From assembly GCA_035297145.1 (NCBI GenBank), contig DATGZN010000006.1, forward strand, positions 139,029-203,028: 64,000 bases of DNA, given 5' to 3'. This DNA is from QHXW01 sp035297145. GTDB lineage: Bacteria; Acidobacteriota; Terriglobia; Bryobacterales; Bryobacteraceae. The notes under the pieces were generated by a model. It was not told the origin of the DNA, did not search any database, and saw nothing but the letters and a program-made list of their open reading frames with translations. Position 1 is the first letter of the stretch; the number at the start of each line of letters is the position of its first letter. Shown here piece by piece: positions 36,058 through 45,296 of this stretch. The translations under genes and the position numbers were made by a program.

Positions 36058-36828
36058 TCAACGACGATAGCCAAGTTCTGCACCGCCGCTCACCGGCAGG
36101 ATACAACCCGTGATGAAGCGTGCCTTATCGGACAGCAGGAATACCGCGGCGTCAGCGACGACATCCGGCTTCGGGCAATAACCTAACGCGTGAATGCCAT
36201 CGAGATACTGCTCGATGGCGTGAGGATCCGGCTGCTCGCGGGCCCACTCGCGGAGCATGGGTGTCCAGACACCCGCGGGACAGATCGCATTCACGCGAAT
36301 GCCTTGGGGCGCATAGTCAAGAGCCATCGCCTTCGTGAGCGAGATCATGGCGCCCTTAGTGGCGACGTAGGCCGCGTGGTTCGATTGGCCGATCAATCCC
36401 ACCATGCTGGCGGTGTTGAGAATGGACCCACGTCGCGCAGCGAGGAATTGGAAAGCGAAGCGCGTGGTCCAGTACACGCTTTTGAGGTTCACTTGCTGCA
36501 ACCGGTCCCATTCTTCTTCAGTGGTTTCGTGCAATTGCTTTGAGGGACTGCTCAAACCGGCATTGTTGTGAATGGCGTCTAGCGAGGTGAAATGATCAGT
36601 TGCGCACTGCAAAGCCTTCTGCACTGACCCCGGATCGGCTACGTCACAGGAAAGCGCCAGGCCCTCCCGGGAGAGTTCACTCAAGGTCTGTCTGGCCTTG
36701 TCGAGGTTCATGTCTGCGATTACAACATGTGCGCCTTCGCGAGCATACGCTAACGCGCACTCACGGCCGATGCCATCGGCTCCCCCCGTTACGAAGATGA
36801 CTTTGTCCCCCAACAGCGCGTCTGGCAT
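36058..36828 (-). CDS. SDR-family oxidoreductase, probable L-fucose dehydrogenase
   Basis: A 256-residue short-chain dehydrogenase. Cofactor motif VTGGADGIG and VIADMN (acidic residue favouring NAD); NNAG; catalytic Ser in LNTASMVG, Tyr and Lys in AAYVATKGA; PAGVWTPML and the C-terminal ITGCILPVSGG. The family is broad and substrate is assigned from context: it lies between a GH29 fucosidase and a RhaM-type mutarotase (6-bp gap) and opposite an L-fuconate dehydratase, so it would oxidise L-fucose to L-fucono-lactone. Cytoplasmic. Confidence 0.8.
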   Translation of the reverse strand: MPDALLGDKVIFVTGGADGIGRECALAYAREGAHVVIADMNLDKARQTLSELSREGLALSCDVADPGSVQKALQCATDHFTSLDAIHNNAGLSSPSKQLHETTEEEWDRLQQVNLKSVYWTTRFAFQFLAARRGSILNTASMVGLIGQSNHAAYVATKGAMISLTKAMALDYAPQGIRVNAICPAGVWTPMLREWAREQPDPHAIEQYLDGIHALGYCPKPDVVADAAVFLLSDKARFITGCILPVSGGAELGYRR

Positions 36829-36834
36829 CCGGCA

Positions 36835-37158
36835 TCAATCCGTATGAAAAACTTCTTCCATTTGAGCCCACCATTCGCCTTCGCCGCAGGACTCGAGCGG
36901 CTGCTGCATCGGGCTCATTATGGCCCACCATTCCTGTGTTTTCGGATCCGCGGCCATTTTCGCCATGTCCGCATGATAGTCACTACCGTGATACTCGTAG
37001 TAGCCGAACAGATAGCCGTCCTTGAGGAAGATGGAGTAGTTGCGAATATTGCATCTGCGGATGGTGTCGAGCACTTGCGGCCACACCCGGGCGTGATACG
37101 TCTTGTACTGCTCAATTGCTTCCGGCTTGATGCGAATAATGGAACCGTATCGCCGCAA
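36835..37158 (-). CDS. L-rhamnose/L-fucose mutarotase (RhaM-like)
   Basis: Interconverts anomers of a 6-deoxysugar so that the beta form can be used by the dehydrogenase. The body (RRYGSIIRIKPEAIEQYKTY, VWPQVLDTIRRCNIRNYSIF, YYEYHGSDYHADM) matches the short dimeric RhaM/YiiL fold of about 105 residues. An ATG at 37221 would add 21 unconserved residues; I prefer the TTG at 37158, with GAGG 8 bp upstream, which gives 107 residues. First gene of the mutarotase-SDR-GH29 operon, divergent from the fuconate dehydratase about 80 bp away. Confidence 0.8.
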   Translation of the reverse strand: MRRYGSIIRIKPEAIEQYKTYHARVWPQVLDTIRRCNIRNYSIFLKDGYLFGYYEYHGSDYHADMAKMAADPKTQEWWAIMSPMQQPLESCGEGEWWAQMEEVFHTD

Positions 37159-37238
37159 TTCTTCACCCTCGTCGTGATGTTTACAAAGAAGCGATTCTAC
37201 GGCTAAGCTATGGTTCACCACAACAGCGCGGCCAAATA

Positions 37239-38489
37239 ATGTCCGAACATTTCATCGAATCCATTCAAACGCGCGATATCCGTATCCCGCTCCCTGACGG
37301 TGCCGGGAGCGACGCGGTTCACTCGCAGTCGGAATACGGCTTTGCGGTCACAATGCTGCGGATTGGGAATTTATGCGGCACAGGACTGGTCCTGACGATG
37401 GGCGCGGGCACTGAAACCGTCTGCCGCACAATCGAACTTCTTGCAGAATCGCTGGTTGGCGCGGAGATCGAAGAGTTGATGCCTGAGTTTGGCGCGCTGT
37501 CCCGCAAGCTGGCGGATCATCCTCAATTGCGATGGCTTGGGCCGCATAAAGGTGTGGTCCATCTTGCCCTGGCTTCCATCACGAACGCCTGCTTCGACCT
37601 GTGGGCGAAATTGCGCGGCGTACCTCTGTGGCGCCTACTGCTGGATCTCAGTCCGGTCCAAATCGTCAAATTGCTGGATCTCAGCTATCTCGAAGATGTC
37701 CTGTTGGAGCGGGCTGCTATCGAGATACTGGAACAGGAGTTGCCCAGGCGTTCCCCACGTGAGACGATTCTGACCCGCGGATATCCGGGTTACGACACCT
37801 CGGTGGGCTGGTTCGGCTATGAAGATAACAGGGTGAAGGATCTCGCGCGGAGGGCCCTAGACCGGGGCTTTCGGGCGTTCAAGTTGAAAGTCGGATCCAG
37901 GGACCAGGATCGAGACGTGCGCCGGGCCGACATGCTGCGCGAGTTAGTGGGTCCGAATGCGCTGGTCATGTTAGACGTCAACCAACAGTGGACCTCGCCG
38001 CAAGCAGTCCGAATGTGCGAAAGGCTTCGCCCTATGTCGCCTTTCTGGATCGAGGAACCAACCCATCCGGATGACGTCCACGCGCACCAAGCTCTGGCGG
38101 CCGAGATCGCGCCTATTCCAATTGCGCTTGGTGAACACGTGCCCAATCGCGTGATGTTCAAGAATTTCATGCAGGCGGGCGCGGTGCATTTCGTGCAGGC
38201 GGATTGTACCCGGTTGGCGGGAATATCGGAGTTCCTAACGGTCAGCCTGCTAGCCAGGAAATTCGGGCTCCTTGTTGTGCCGCATGTCGGTGACATGGGG
38301 CAGATCCATCAGCACCTGGTGCTGTTCAATCACATTGCACTGGGCCACGACGCGCTATTTCTCGAATACATCCCGCACGTGCGCGACCGGTTTGTTCATC
38401 CCGCGGTAGTTGACGGTGGCGTGTACCGGACTCCGCAGGCGCCCGGTTGCTCCTGCGATATGGTCGAGATCACGCCAATACAGTCTTAA
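37239..38489 (+). CDS. fucD: L-fuconate dehydratase
   Basis: Enolase-superfamily enzyme converting L-fuconate to 2-keto-3-deoxy-L-fuconate. The family-specific N-terminal pattern is present (RDIRIPLPDGAGSDAVHSQS, LRWLGPHKGVVHLALASITN, CFDLWAKLRGVPLW), as are GYPGYDTSVGWFGY and the active-site set FKLKVG (two Lys), LDVNQQW (Asp), WIEEPTHPDD (Glu), ALGEHVPNRVMF (Glu) and VPHVGDMGQIHQH (His). No export signal: this copy is cytoplasmic, unlike the two other enolase-family enzymes here. 416 residues, normal length. With the SDR and mutarotase it forms the upper non-phosphorylating L-fucose pathway; the lactonase and the final aldolase or dehydrogenase are not next to it. Confidence 0.88.
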   Translation: MSEHFIESIQTRDIRIPLPDGAGSDAVHSQSEYGFAVTMLRIGNLCGTGLVLTMGAGTETVCRTIELLAESLVGAEIEELMPEFGALSRKLADHPQLRWLGPHKGVVHLALASITNACFDLWAKLRGVPLWRLLLDLSPVQIVKLLDLSYLEDVLLERAAIEILEQELPRRSPRETILTRGYPGYDTSVGWFGYEDNRVKDLARRALDRGFRAFKLKVGSRDQDRDVRRADMLRELVGPNALVMLDVNQQWTSPQAVRMCERLRPMSPFWIEEPTHPDDVHAHQALAAEIAPIPIALGEHVPNRVMFKNFMQAGAVHFVQADCTRLAGISEFLTVSLLARKFGLLVVPHVGDMGQIHQHLVLFNHIALGHDALFLEYIPHVRDRFVHPAVVDGGVYRTPQAPGCSCDMVEITPIQS

Positions 38490-39930
38490 TCACGCTGCCG
38501 GCCACGTCGGTAAGGCGGAAATGCCGGCCTTGAAACTTGTAAGTCAGGCGCGTGTGATCGATACCCAGGCAGTGCAAAATCGTGGCCTGCAGGTCAAAGA
38601 CGTCAACCGGATCCTTGGTGATGTTGTAGCAGTAATCGTCGGTTTCTCCCAGCGTGATGCCGGATTTCATGCCGCCGCCGGCCAGCCAAATCGTGAAGCA
38701 GCGCGGATGGTGGTCGCGGCCGTAATCAGTGGGAGTCAGGCGTCCCTGGCAATACACCGTTCGCCCGAACTCTCCACCCCAGATGACGAGCGTCTCGTCT
38801 AGCATCCCGCGTTCCTTCAAATCCTGAATCAGTGCGGCGGACGCCTGGTCCACCTCTTTGCAGCGTTTGGGCAGATCTTTCGGCAGATTCCCATGGTGAT
38901 CCCAGTCGCGATGAAACAACTGGATGAAGCGTACACCGCGCTCGGCCAAGCGCCGCGCGAGCAGACAATTCGCGGCAAATGTGCCGGGCGTTTTAGCATC
39001 CTCGCCATAAAGTTCGAAGATATGCGGCGGCTCTTTGGCAAGGTCTGTCAACTCAGGCACGGACATCTGCATGCGAAACGCCATCTCATATTGCGCGATG
39101 CGTGTACTGATCTCAGGATCGCCGAAGCTATCCAGGTTGATCTGGTTCAGCTTGTCAAGCGCGTTCAGAAACCTGCGCCGGTCTTCCGATGTGAAGCCGT
39201 CGGGATTCGAAAGGTACAGCACCGGATCGCCCACGGAGCGAAACTTGACGCCCTGATATCGGCTGGGCAGGAAGCCGCTGCCCCACAAGCGGTCATAGAG
39301 AGGCTGCCCACCCGTTCCTTTTCCCGGCGAAATCATCACGACAAAAGCTGGTAGATCCTCGGTCTGTGAGCCGATGCCGTAGGCCAGCCACGCCCCGATG
39401 CTGGGCCGCCCAGCAATTTGCGATCCGGTCTGAATAAAGGTCACTGCCGGATCATGGTTGATCGCATCGGTGTGCAGGCTTTTGACGAAGGTTAGCTGAT
39501 CGGCAATTTTGGCGGTGTATGGTAGAAGCTCGCTGAGCCATGCCCCGGAATTTCCGTGCTGAGCGAACGCAAATTTTGACGGCACGAGCGGGAAGCTTGA
39601 CTGCGTGGCCGACATCCCGGTGAGCCGCTGGCCCTTGCGGACCGATTCCGGCAGATCCTGGCCCTGAAATTCGGTGAGCCGCGGCTTATAGTCGAACAAC
39701 TCCATCTGCGATGGTCCGCCGGATTGAAACAAATAAATAACGCGTTTTGCCTTGGGCGCGAAATGCGGCAGACCGGGCAGGCCGCCGTAGGCCTTCGCGC
39801 CAGGTGCGCCTTCCGCTTCGAGGTCCCGGCTGAACAAACTGGCCAACGCCGCCATGCCGATTCCCTTCGTGGTCCGACCGAAGAAATGCCGCCGCGTCAG
39901 CATCAGGCCCTTATCATCGATTGGCGCCAT
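38470..39930 (-). CDS. DUF1501-family protein, Tat-exported
   Basis: A sulfatase/alkaline-phosphatase-fold protein of unknown reaction. Tat leader LTRRHFFGRTTKGIGMAALA. Family landmarks: RVIYLFQSGGPSQMELFDYK, LLPYTAKIADQLTFVKSLHT, INHDPAVTFIQTG, RPSIGAWLAYG, QLFHRDWDHHGNLPKD and VIWGGEFGRTVYCQG, with DYGRDHHPRCFT near the end. The ATG at 39930 has AGGAG 7 bp upstream; an ATG at 39945 overlaps the stop of the preceding gene (ATGA). Always paired with the DUF1549/DUF1553 protein, so the two probably work as one exported complex. Paralogue of 55832-57289. Confidence 0.88.
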   Translation of the reverse strand: MAPIDDKGLMLTRRHFFGRTTKGIGMAALASLFSRDLEAEGAPGAKAYGGLPGLPHFAPKAKRVIYLFQSGGPSQMELFDYKPRLTEFQGQDLPESVRKGQRLTGMSATQSSFPLVPSKFAFAQHGNSGAWLSELLPYTAKIADQLTFVKSLHTDAINHDPAVTFIQTGSQIAGRPSIGAWLAYGIGSQTEDLPAFVVMISPGKGTGGQPLYDRLWGSGFLPSRYQGVKFRSVGDPVLYLSNPDGFTSEDRRRFLNALDKLNQINLDSFGDPEISTRIAQYEMAFRMQMSVPELTDLAKEPPHIFELYGEDAKTPGTFAANCLLARRLAERGVRFIQLFHRDWDHHGNLPKDLPKRCKEVDQASAALIQDLKERGMLDETLVIWGGEFGRTVYCQGRLTPTDYGRDHHPRCFTIWLAGGGMKSGITLGETDDYCYNITKDPVDVFDLQATILHCLGIDHTRLTYKFQGRHFRLTDVAGSVIKTVLA

Positions 39931-39941
39931 GTCATCGCTCC

Positions 39942-42900
39942 TCATTGTTTAGTCACGGTTTCATCCATGTTCAGGATTAAGCTCGCAATGCTGGAATAGG
40001 CGGCGAGTTCGCGCAAATCGAGCTTCTTCCCCACAGGCGAATCACCATAACTCGTGAACTCCTTGGCGGAATCGCGATCATGCCGGTACCGCGACTCAAA
40101 GCCCGCAAGCGTATCCGTTACGATCTGTAATTCCTCAGGCTTAGGCGGCCGTGACAGAACCAACTCATAGGCGAACTGGACTCGCTGGCGCCGGTCATTG
40201 CCGCCTTCCGTCATCATACGTTCCGCGAGTTTCCGAGCCGCCTCGATAAATGTCACGTCATTCATCAGGTCGAGCGCTTGCAGCGGCGTATTGGTGCGCG
40301 TTTCGCGTACAGTGCAAGTTTCGCGATTGGGAGAATCGAAGTTGACCATGAACGGCGGGGCCACCGTCCGCTTCCAGTAGGTGTAAAGACTGCGGCGATA
40401 GAGGCCGTCCCCTTTGTCTCGTTTGTAACCGTCTCCGCCAGCTAGTTCCTGCCAAAGCCCGGGCGGTTGATACGGCTTCACCGAAGGCCCCCCGACTTTT
40501 TCGACTAGCAAGCCGGAAACAGCGAGCGCCTGATCGCGGATCACCTCAGGGCCGAGACGTAACCGAGGCCCGCGTGCAAGGAGTCGATTCTCCGGATCCT
40601 TCTGCAGCAACTCCGGGGTGACGCGCGAGGACTGGCGATAGGTGGCGCTCGTGAGAATGGTTTTTTGGAGTGCTTTCACGTTCCAGCCGCTATCCATGAA
40701 CTCCGTGGCCAACCAATCGAGCAGATCGAGATGCGTGGGCCATTCTCCTTGCGAGCCGAAGTCCTGGACGGTTTTCACGAGTCCAGTGCCGAAATACATC
40801 TGCCAGAACCGATTCACGGTTACGCGCGCCGGCAGCGGATTGGAGCGGTTCACCAGCCATTCGGCCAACCCGAGCCGGTTGTTCGGCAACCCGGGCGGCA
40901 TCGGAGGCAAAACCGCCGGCACGCCAGGCGTAACACGCTCGCCGTGGTTGTCATAGGCACCACGCTTCAAGACAAATGCGTCACGCGGCTTCGCGCTTTC
41001 CACCATGACCATGACCGTGGGAATCGACTCCCAATATCGCTGCCGCTCTTTGTGTGCGGCAGCCAACTCGTCTCTTGCGAGTCGGACGTCTTGCGGCGCC
41101 GCGCGATCCAGGAAGGCGAACCTGAGTTTGTCCGCTTGCGCCTTACTGCGCGCCTCCGGCGCCATGGCCGCGATTTCGTGGATCGATTGCCGCAGTGGGA
41201 TGGTCGCCGCCTGTTCGGGTGTCAGCGCGATGCGATACACGCGGGCATCGTCGATCGCCCCCTCAAAACGCAGCCCGCCGCCCGCGCCGATGCGCAGGGG
41301 CAGCTTGAAATCCATGGGCCAGGTGAGCTCATCGAACAGGACGTTCAGCTTCTGCTCCTCGCCATTCACGTAGATGTGTACTCCGGCCGCCTTCCGCTTG
41401 CCGTCGTAAGTAACTAGCACGTGATGCCATTCCTTCAGCTTTACGGGGTTCGCTGTCTCGACGCGCAAACCGATATCCGTCCACCGAAAGACGACGTGCA
41501 GCCGGATCTTGCCGTCGATGAGATAGAGACCGTGCCCTTGGCCCTCAAAGTAATCTTCGTAGTGCGAAAGGATGGCCCCTTTACCGGTTTCGGGCTTGAT
41601 CCATGCGGCGAAGGTGAAGGGCTGAAGGTAATCGAAATTCGCCGCTGCGCCGTCGGATTCCAGATAGCGCTTACCATCGAACTGGCGAGCTTTACCGGCG
41701 GGACCATCGACGACCGGCAAATCACAGTTCTCGTCTTCCTTGGCGCATCCCGCTACCTCTACCAAGGAACGCTTTCCTGCGAGCGGCGAGTGAAAGGTGA
41801 GACCTTCCGTAACCGTCCAGTCGAAAGACTTCGAACGAGCCACCTTGTGCTCCCATTTGAGTTGGGCTTCCTGAAGCTTAAGTTCAAGCGAGTGCCACTG
41901 CTGCTCGGCCTCGGTTACGTTCCTATCCAGCTCTTCCAGATGCAGTTGCTGGTCTGGAGTGGGCGCCTTGATGTACGGCTCTTCGTTGCCGAAGTTGTAA
42001 ACCAGGCCTTTTTCGGGAACGTTGTTGAAGTATGCGAAAAGTTGGTAGTACTCCTTCTGCTTGATGGGATCGTACTTGTGATCGTGGCATCGCGCACAGC
42101 CGACCGTGAGTCCCAACCAGACGGTCGATGTTGTCTCCGCGCGATCCGCTACATACTCGACGCGAAACTCCTCTGGCACGATGCCACCTTCCGCCGTGGT
42201 CCTGTGATTCCGATGGAAAGCCGTAGCGATGCGATCATCTAAAGTCGGATTGGGAAGCAGGTCACCGGCGAGTTGTTTGACGGTGAACTGATCGAAGGGC
42301 AAGTTGCGATCAAAAGCATCGATCACCCAGTCGCGCCACCGCCACATTTCGCGCACGCCATCGGTCTGATATCCGTTGGTATCTCCGTACCGTGCGGCTT
42401 CCATCCACCGGAAAGCCATACGCTCGGCGTAACGCGGGGAGGCCAGCAGCCGGTCCACCACTTTCTCGTACGCGTCAGGCGAGGTGTCGTCGAGAAACGC
42501 TTGCACTTCCGCCGGAGTGGGCGGCAGCCCGGTCAGATCCAGCGAGACGCGGCGGATTAATGTACGGCGGTCAGCCTCGGGGGAATGCTTCAGACCTTCC
42601 TGCTCGATCCGCGCCAGTACAAAGGAATCCACCGAGTTGCGCGCCCAATTCTTTTCCTGGACTTCCGGAATCGCTGGCCGCTTGGGCGGGATGAAAGCCC
42701 AATGTTGCTCCCACTGCGCGCCTTGCTCGATCCATCGCCGGAATAAGTCGATTTCGCGCTCGGAAAGCTTCTCGCGGCCCATGTAGGCGGGCGGCATCCG
42801 CGTGGCCGTATCGGTCGAAGTAATGCGCCGGTAGACTTCGCTCTTGGACGGATCGCCGGGCACGATGGCCATGCGGCCTTTGGCTAACTCAATCTTCGCG

Positions 42901-43079
42901 CCGCTTTCTACGTCAAACCGGAGTTTGGTTTTGCGGTTTGCGGCGTCAGGACCATGGCATGTGTAACATTTGTCGGAAAGGATCGGCCGAATATCGCGGT
43001 TAAACTCGACCACTTGGTCTGCCGCCACCACTAGCGGCGTGCCCGACACAGCCAAGGCAATCACAAAACGTAGGTGCAT
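39942..43079 (-). CDS. DUF1549/DUF1553 cytochrome protein with LamG insert
   Basis: A 1045-residue exported protein: signal peptide (MHLRFVIALAVSGTPLVVAA), a planctomycete-type cytochrome c segment with one heme motif (KCYTCHGPD), DUF1549 (about residues 150-350; LIRRVSLDLTGLPPTPAEV, FRWMEAARYGDTNGYQTDG, CARCHDHKYDPIKQKEYY, which adds a second CXXCH), a LamG/concanavalin-like domain (about 430-640; FTFAAWIKPETGKGAI, RIGAGGGLRFEGAIDDARVY), then DUF1553 (LAEWLVNRSNPLPARVTVN, RFWQMYFGTGLVKTVQDFGS, QGEWPTHLDLLDWLATEF). LamG implies binding of a polysaccharide or cell-surface glycan. Coupled to the DUF1501 gene downstream. An inverted repeat sits just upstream of the start. Confidence 0.88.
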   Translation of the reverse strand: MHLRFVIALAVSGTPLVVAADQVVEFNRDIRPILSDKCYTCHGPDAANRKTKLRFDVESGAKIELAKGRMAIVPGDPSKSEVYRRITSTDTATRMPPAYMGREKLSEREIDLFRRWIEQGAQWEQHWAFIPPKRPAIPEVQEKNWARNSVDSFVLARIEQEGLKHSPEADRRTLIRRVSLDLTGLPPTPAEVQAFLDDTSPDAYEKVVDRLLASPRYAERMAFRWMEAARYGDTNGYQTDGVREMWRWRDWVIDAFDRNLPFDQFTVKQLAGDLLPNPTLDDRIATAFHRNHRTTAEGGIVPEEFRVEYVADRAETTSTVWLGLTVGCARCHDHKYDPIKQKEYYQLFAYFNNVPEKGLVYNFGNEEPYIKAPTPDQQLHLEELDRNVTEAEQQWHSLELKLQEAQLKWEHKVARSKSFDWTVTEGLTFHSPLAGKRSLVEVAGCAKEDENCDLPVVDGPAGKARQFDGKRYLESDGAAANFDYLQPFTFAAWIKPETGKGAILSHYEDYFEGQGHGLYLIDGKIRLHVVFRWTDIGLRVETANPVKLKEWHHVLVTYDGKRKAAGVHIYVNGEEQKLNVLFDELTWPMDFKLPLRIGAGGGLRFEGAIDDARVYRIALTPEQAATIPLRQSIHEIAAMAPEARSKAQADKLRFAFLDRAAPQDVRLARDELAAAHKERQRYWESIPTVMVMVESAKPRDAFVLKRGAYDNHGERVTPGVPAVLPPMPPGLPNNRLGLAEWLVNRSNPLPARVTVNRFWQMYFGTGLVKTVQDFGSQGEWPTHLDLLDWLATEFMDSGWNVKALQKTILTSATYRQSSRVTPELLQKDPENRLLARGPRLRLGPEVIRDQALAVSGLLVEKVGGPSVKPYQPPGLWQELAGGDGYKRDKGDGLYRRSLYTYWKRTVAPPFMVNFDSPNRETCTVRETRTNTPLQALDLMNDVTFIEAARKLAERMMTEGGNDRRQRVQFAYELVLSRPPKPEELQIVTDTLAGFESRYRHDRDSAKEFTSYGDSPVGKKLDLRELAAYSSIASLILNMDETVTKQ

Positions 43080-43087
43080 CGCCTTTT

Positions 43088-43106
43088 CATCCGGATCGAC
43101 CGGATG
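43088..43106. promoter_or_regulatory. Inverted repeat in the divergent region before the DUF1549 and multiheme genes
   Basis: CATCCGG-N5-CCGGATG, perfect 7-bp arms, 9 bp upstream of the ATG of the DUF1549/DUF1553 gene and within the intergenic gap to the octaheme gene. It could be an operator or a 5' leader hairpin. Confidence 0.45.
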
Positions 43107-43166
43107 CTTTTGATGCTACCGCAAATCAGCGTTACCGGCGCAAAGTGGCATAATGCCTCGATATAG

Positions 43167-45296
43167 ATGAAAGGCTCCGGGCTACGTATTCTGCTGCTCG
43201 CGCCGATGCTGGCCGCGTACTCTCGCAGCCAGGAACTCGACACCGTGTTGCTTCGTGAGAGGACTGCGTCGGAGCAGTCCACCATCATCGATCAGGTGAG
43301 CGATCCCAAGGAACGGCGCGCATTTTTGAAGCTTTATGAGGCACACGATCCGGGGAAACGCAGATCGTTGGCGAATGCATTTCTATCGGCCTACCCACAA
43401 TCGTGGCTGCTGTCGCAAGTGTACGAGATCGCCTCAAAAGCCTGTATAGACCTCGAGGAATATGACGAAGCGATCCGGTTCGGATCGCAATCGCTTCGCC
43501 TGCTCCCCGAGAATCCGCTGCTGCTTGTTCCGCTGGCCAACGTGCAACTCCAAAAAGGCCAACTGGCGGCGGCCAAAACAAATGCCGGCGCAGCCATCGA
43601 GTATCTTGACCAATTCGATCGTCCCGCCGCGGTCGCGGCATCGAAGTGGCCCACTGTACGGGCGCAGTTGCGTGCCTCCGCTTATTACGTGTTGGGCCGT
43701 GTGCAGATGGCAGCCGCGCTGCGGAGCAATGGCACGGAAAAGCAGGAAGGTCTTCACCGTACCGAGGCATTTCTGCGGCAGGCACAGACCCTGAATGCGC
43801 AGGATGCGGAAATCGGCTACCTACTGGGCCTCACGGAAATGTCGTTAGGAAAACCGGGGATCGCCGCATTCTATTTCGCAAAGATATCGCGAACGCCTGG
43901 TCCGTTCCAGGAAAAGGCGCTGGACAATCTCCGTCGCATTTACGCATCGCATCCCGGGTCATCGAGTTCGTTCGAGATGTTCGTCGAGTCAAACGAGCGG
44001 GAAGTCGGACCGGAATCATCACCAGTAACTCCCGGTGCCGGAATATCCGAGGAAAAGCACGAAAGCGAATACGCCGGGAGCCAGTCATGCCAACCGTGCC
44101 ACGCCGTCATCTACAGATCCTGGCAGGAAACCGGTATGGGCCGGATGCTGCGGCGTTTCGAGCCGGAAAATGTCATTGGTGACTTCCGCGTCAACAACCA
44201 ATTCAGCGATTCTAGTGGGACGCTGGTTGCCCGTATGATAACCAACCGGGACAAGCGTTATTTCATGATTCGGGACGCAACCGGTAATTGGGCGACCTAT
44301 TCCGTGGATTACACGATCGGCTCGAAGTGGCAGCAGGCCTACGCCACCAGACTCCCAACCAGAGACATTCACGTATTTCCGGTTCAATACAACGCCCTCA
44401 CAGGCAAGTGGATCAATTACTGGCAGATGATCGATCCGCCGGGATCGCCGCGTACGGAGGTAACCGGCTTCAGTAAACTTACCTCGGCGACAAGTTATCA
44501 GCTCAACTGTGCGCCCTGCCATACGAGTCACTTACACCTTAACCGGCCCGGCTCCTCGGATGGACATGATTTCGAATTTGCCGAGGGAGGAATCAACTGT
44601 GAAATGTGTCACGGGCCGGGGCAGAAGCATGTCCTGGCGATGAGCTCGGGCAAAGCGCTTGCATCCGGCGGCGGGCTGGCCATCGTAAATTTCAGCGCTG
44701 TTGCCGCAGGCAGGTATGTTGCGATCTGCGGCCAATGCCACGCGCAGTCCGCCCTTCGGCAGCCCGGTCCGAACGGCGAAATGAATTATCCGTCCGCGGG
44801 AACGGCCTTTCCTCCAGTCTACTCGAGCCGCCCTTATGCCGAAGTCGCCCGGCGCGCGTTCTACAGAGATGGCCGGTTTCGAGAAACCACGTTCATCGTG
44901 GAAGCGTTTCGCCGCTCGGCTTGTTTCAGGAAAGGCCAGGCGCATTGCGGTTACTGTCATCAGCCGCATGGAGCTGACGCGTCGTCCAACCCGACATCTC
45001 TGAAGTTTGCAACCGACCCGGACCACATGTGCCTGCAGTGTCACAGCAAGTTCACGCCAAACCCAAGCGCGCACACCCATCATTCACCTGCTTCGGAGGG
45101 AAGCCGTTGTGTGGCCTGCCATATGCCTCGCATCATGAACAGCGTTTTATTCAAAGCGCGCACGCATCAGATCGACGATATTCCCGACGCGGAGATGACG
45201 GAGCGATTCGGTCCGGCGGAAAGCCCTAACGCCTGTCTTCTTTGCCATGCGGACAAGAATGCGCAGTGGGCCGGGATGAGCTTGCGGAGTTGGTGA
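43167..45296 (+). CDS. Octaheme cytochrome c with N-terminal TPR domain
   Basis: A 709-residue exported protein. The N-terminal 280 residues are TPR-like helices (ALANVQLQKGQLAAAKTN pattern, LANAFLSAYPQSWLL). The C-terminal part has eight CXXCH motifs: CQPCH, CAPCH, CEMCH, CGQCH, CGYCH, CLQCH, CVACH and CLLCH, plus a beta-rich insert between the first two. The arrangement resembles cytochrome c554/doubled-CXXCH multiheme proteins but matches no named enzyme that I can assign. Its stop overlaps the GTG start of the next multiheme gene, so both are made together. Likely periplasmic or outer-surface electron transfer. Confidence 0.85.
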   Translation: MKGSGLRILLLAPMLAAYSRSQELDTVLLRERTASEQSTIIDQVSDPKERRAFLKLYEAHDPGKRRSLANAFLSAYPQSWLLSQVYEIASKACIDLEEYDEAIRFGSQSLRLLPENPLLLVPLANVQLQKGQLAAAKTNAGAAIEYLDQFDRPAAVAASKWPTVRAQLRASAYYVLGRVQMAAALRSNGTEKQEGLHRTEAFLRQAQTLNAQDAEIGYLLGLTEMSLGKPGIAAFYFAKISRTPGPFQEKALDNLRRIYASHPGSSSSFEMFVESNEREVGPESSPVTPGAGISEEKHESEYAGSQSCQPCHAVIYRSWQETGMGRMLRRFEPENVIGDFRVNNQFSDSSGTLVARMITNRDKRYFMIRDATGNWATYSVDYTIGSKWQQAYATRLPTRDIHVFPVQYNALTGKWINYWQMIDPPGSPRTEVTGFSKLTSATSYQLNCAPCHTSHLHLNRPGSSDGHDFEFAEGGINCEMCHGPGQKHVLAMSSGKALASGGGLAIVNFSAVAAGRYVAICGQCHAQSALRQPGPNGEMNYPSAGTAFPPVYSSRPYAEVARRAFYRDGRFRETTFIVEAFRRSACFRKGQAHCGYCHQPHGADASSNPTSLKFATDPDHMCLQCHSKFTPNPSAHTHHSPASEGSRCVACHMPRIMNSVLFKARTHQIDDIPDAEMTERFGPAESPNACLLCHADKNAQWAGMSLRSW

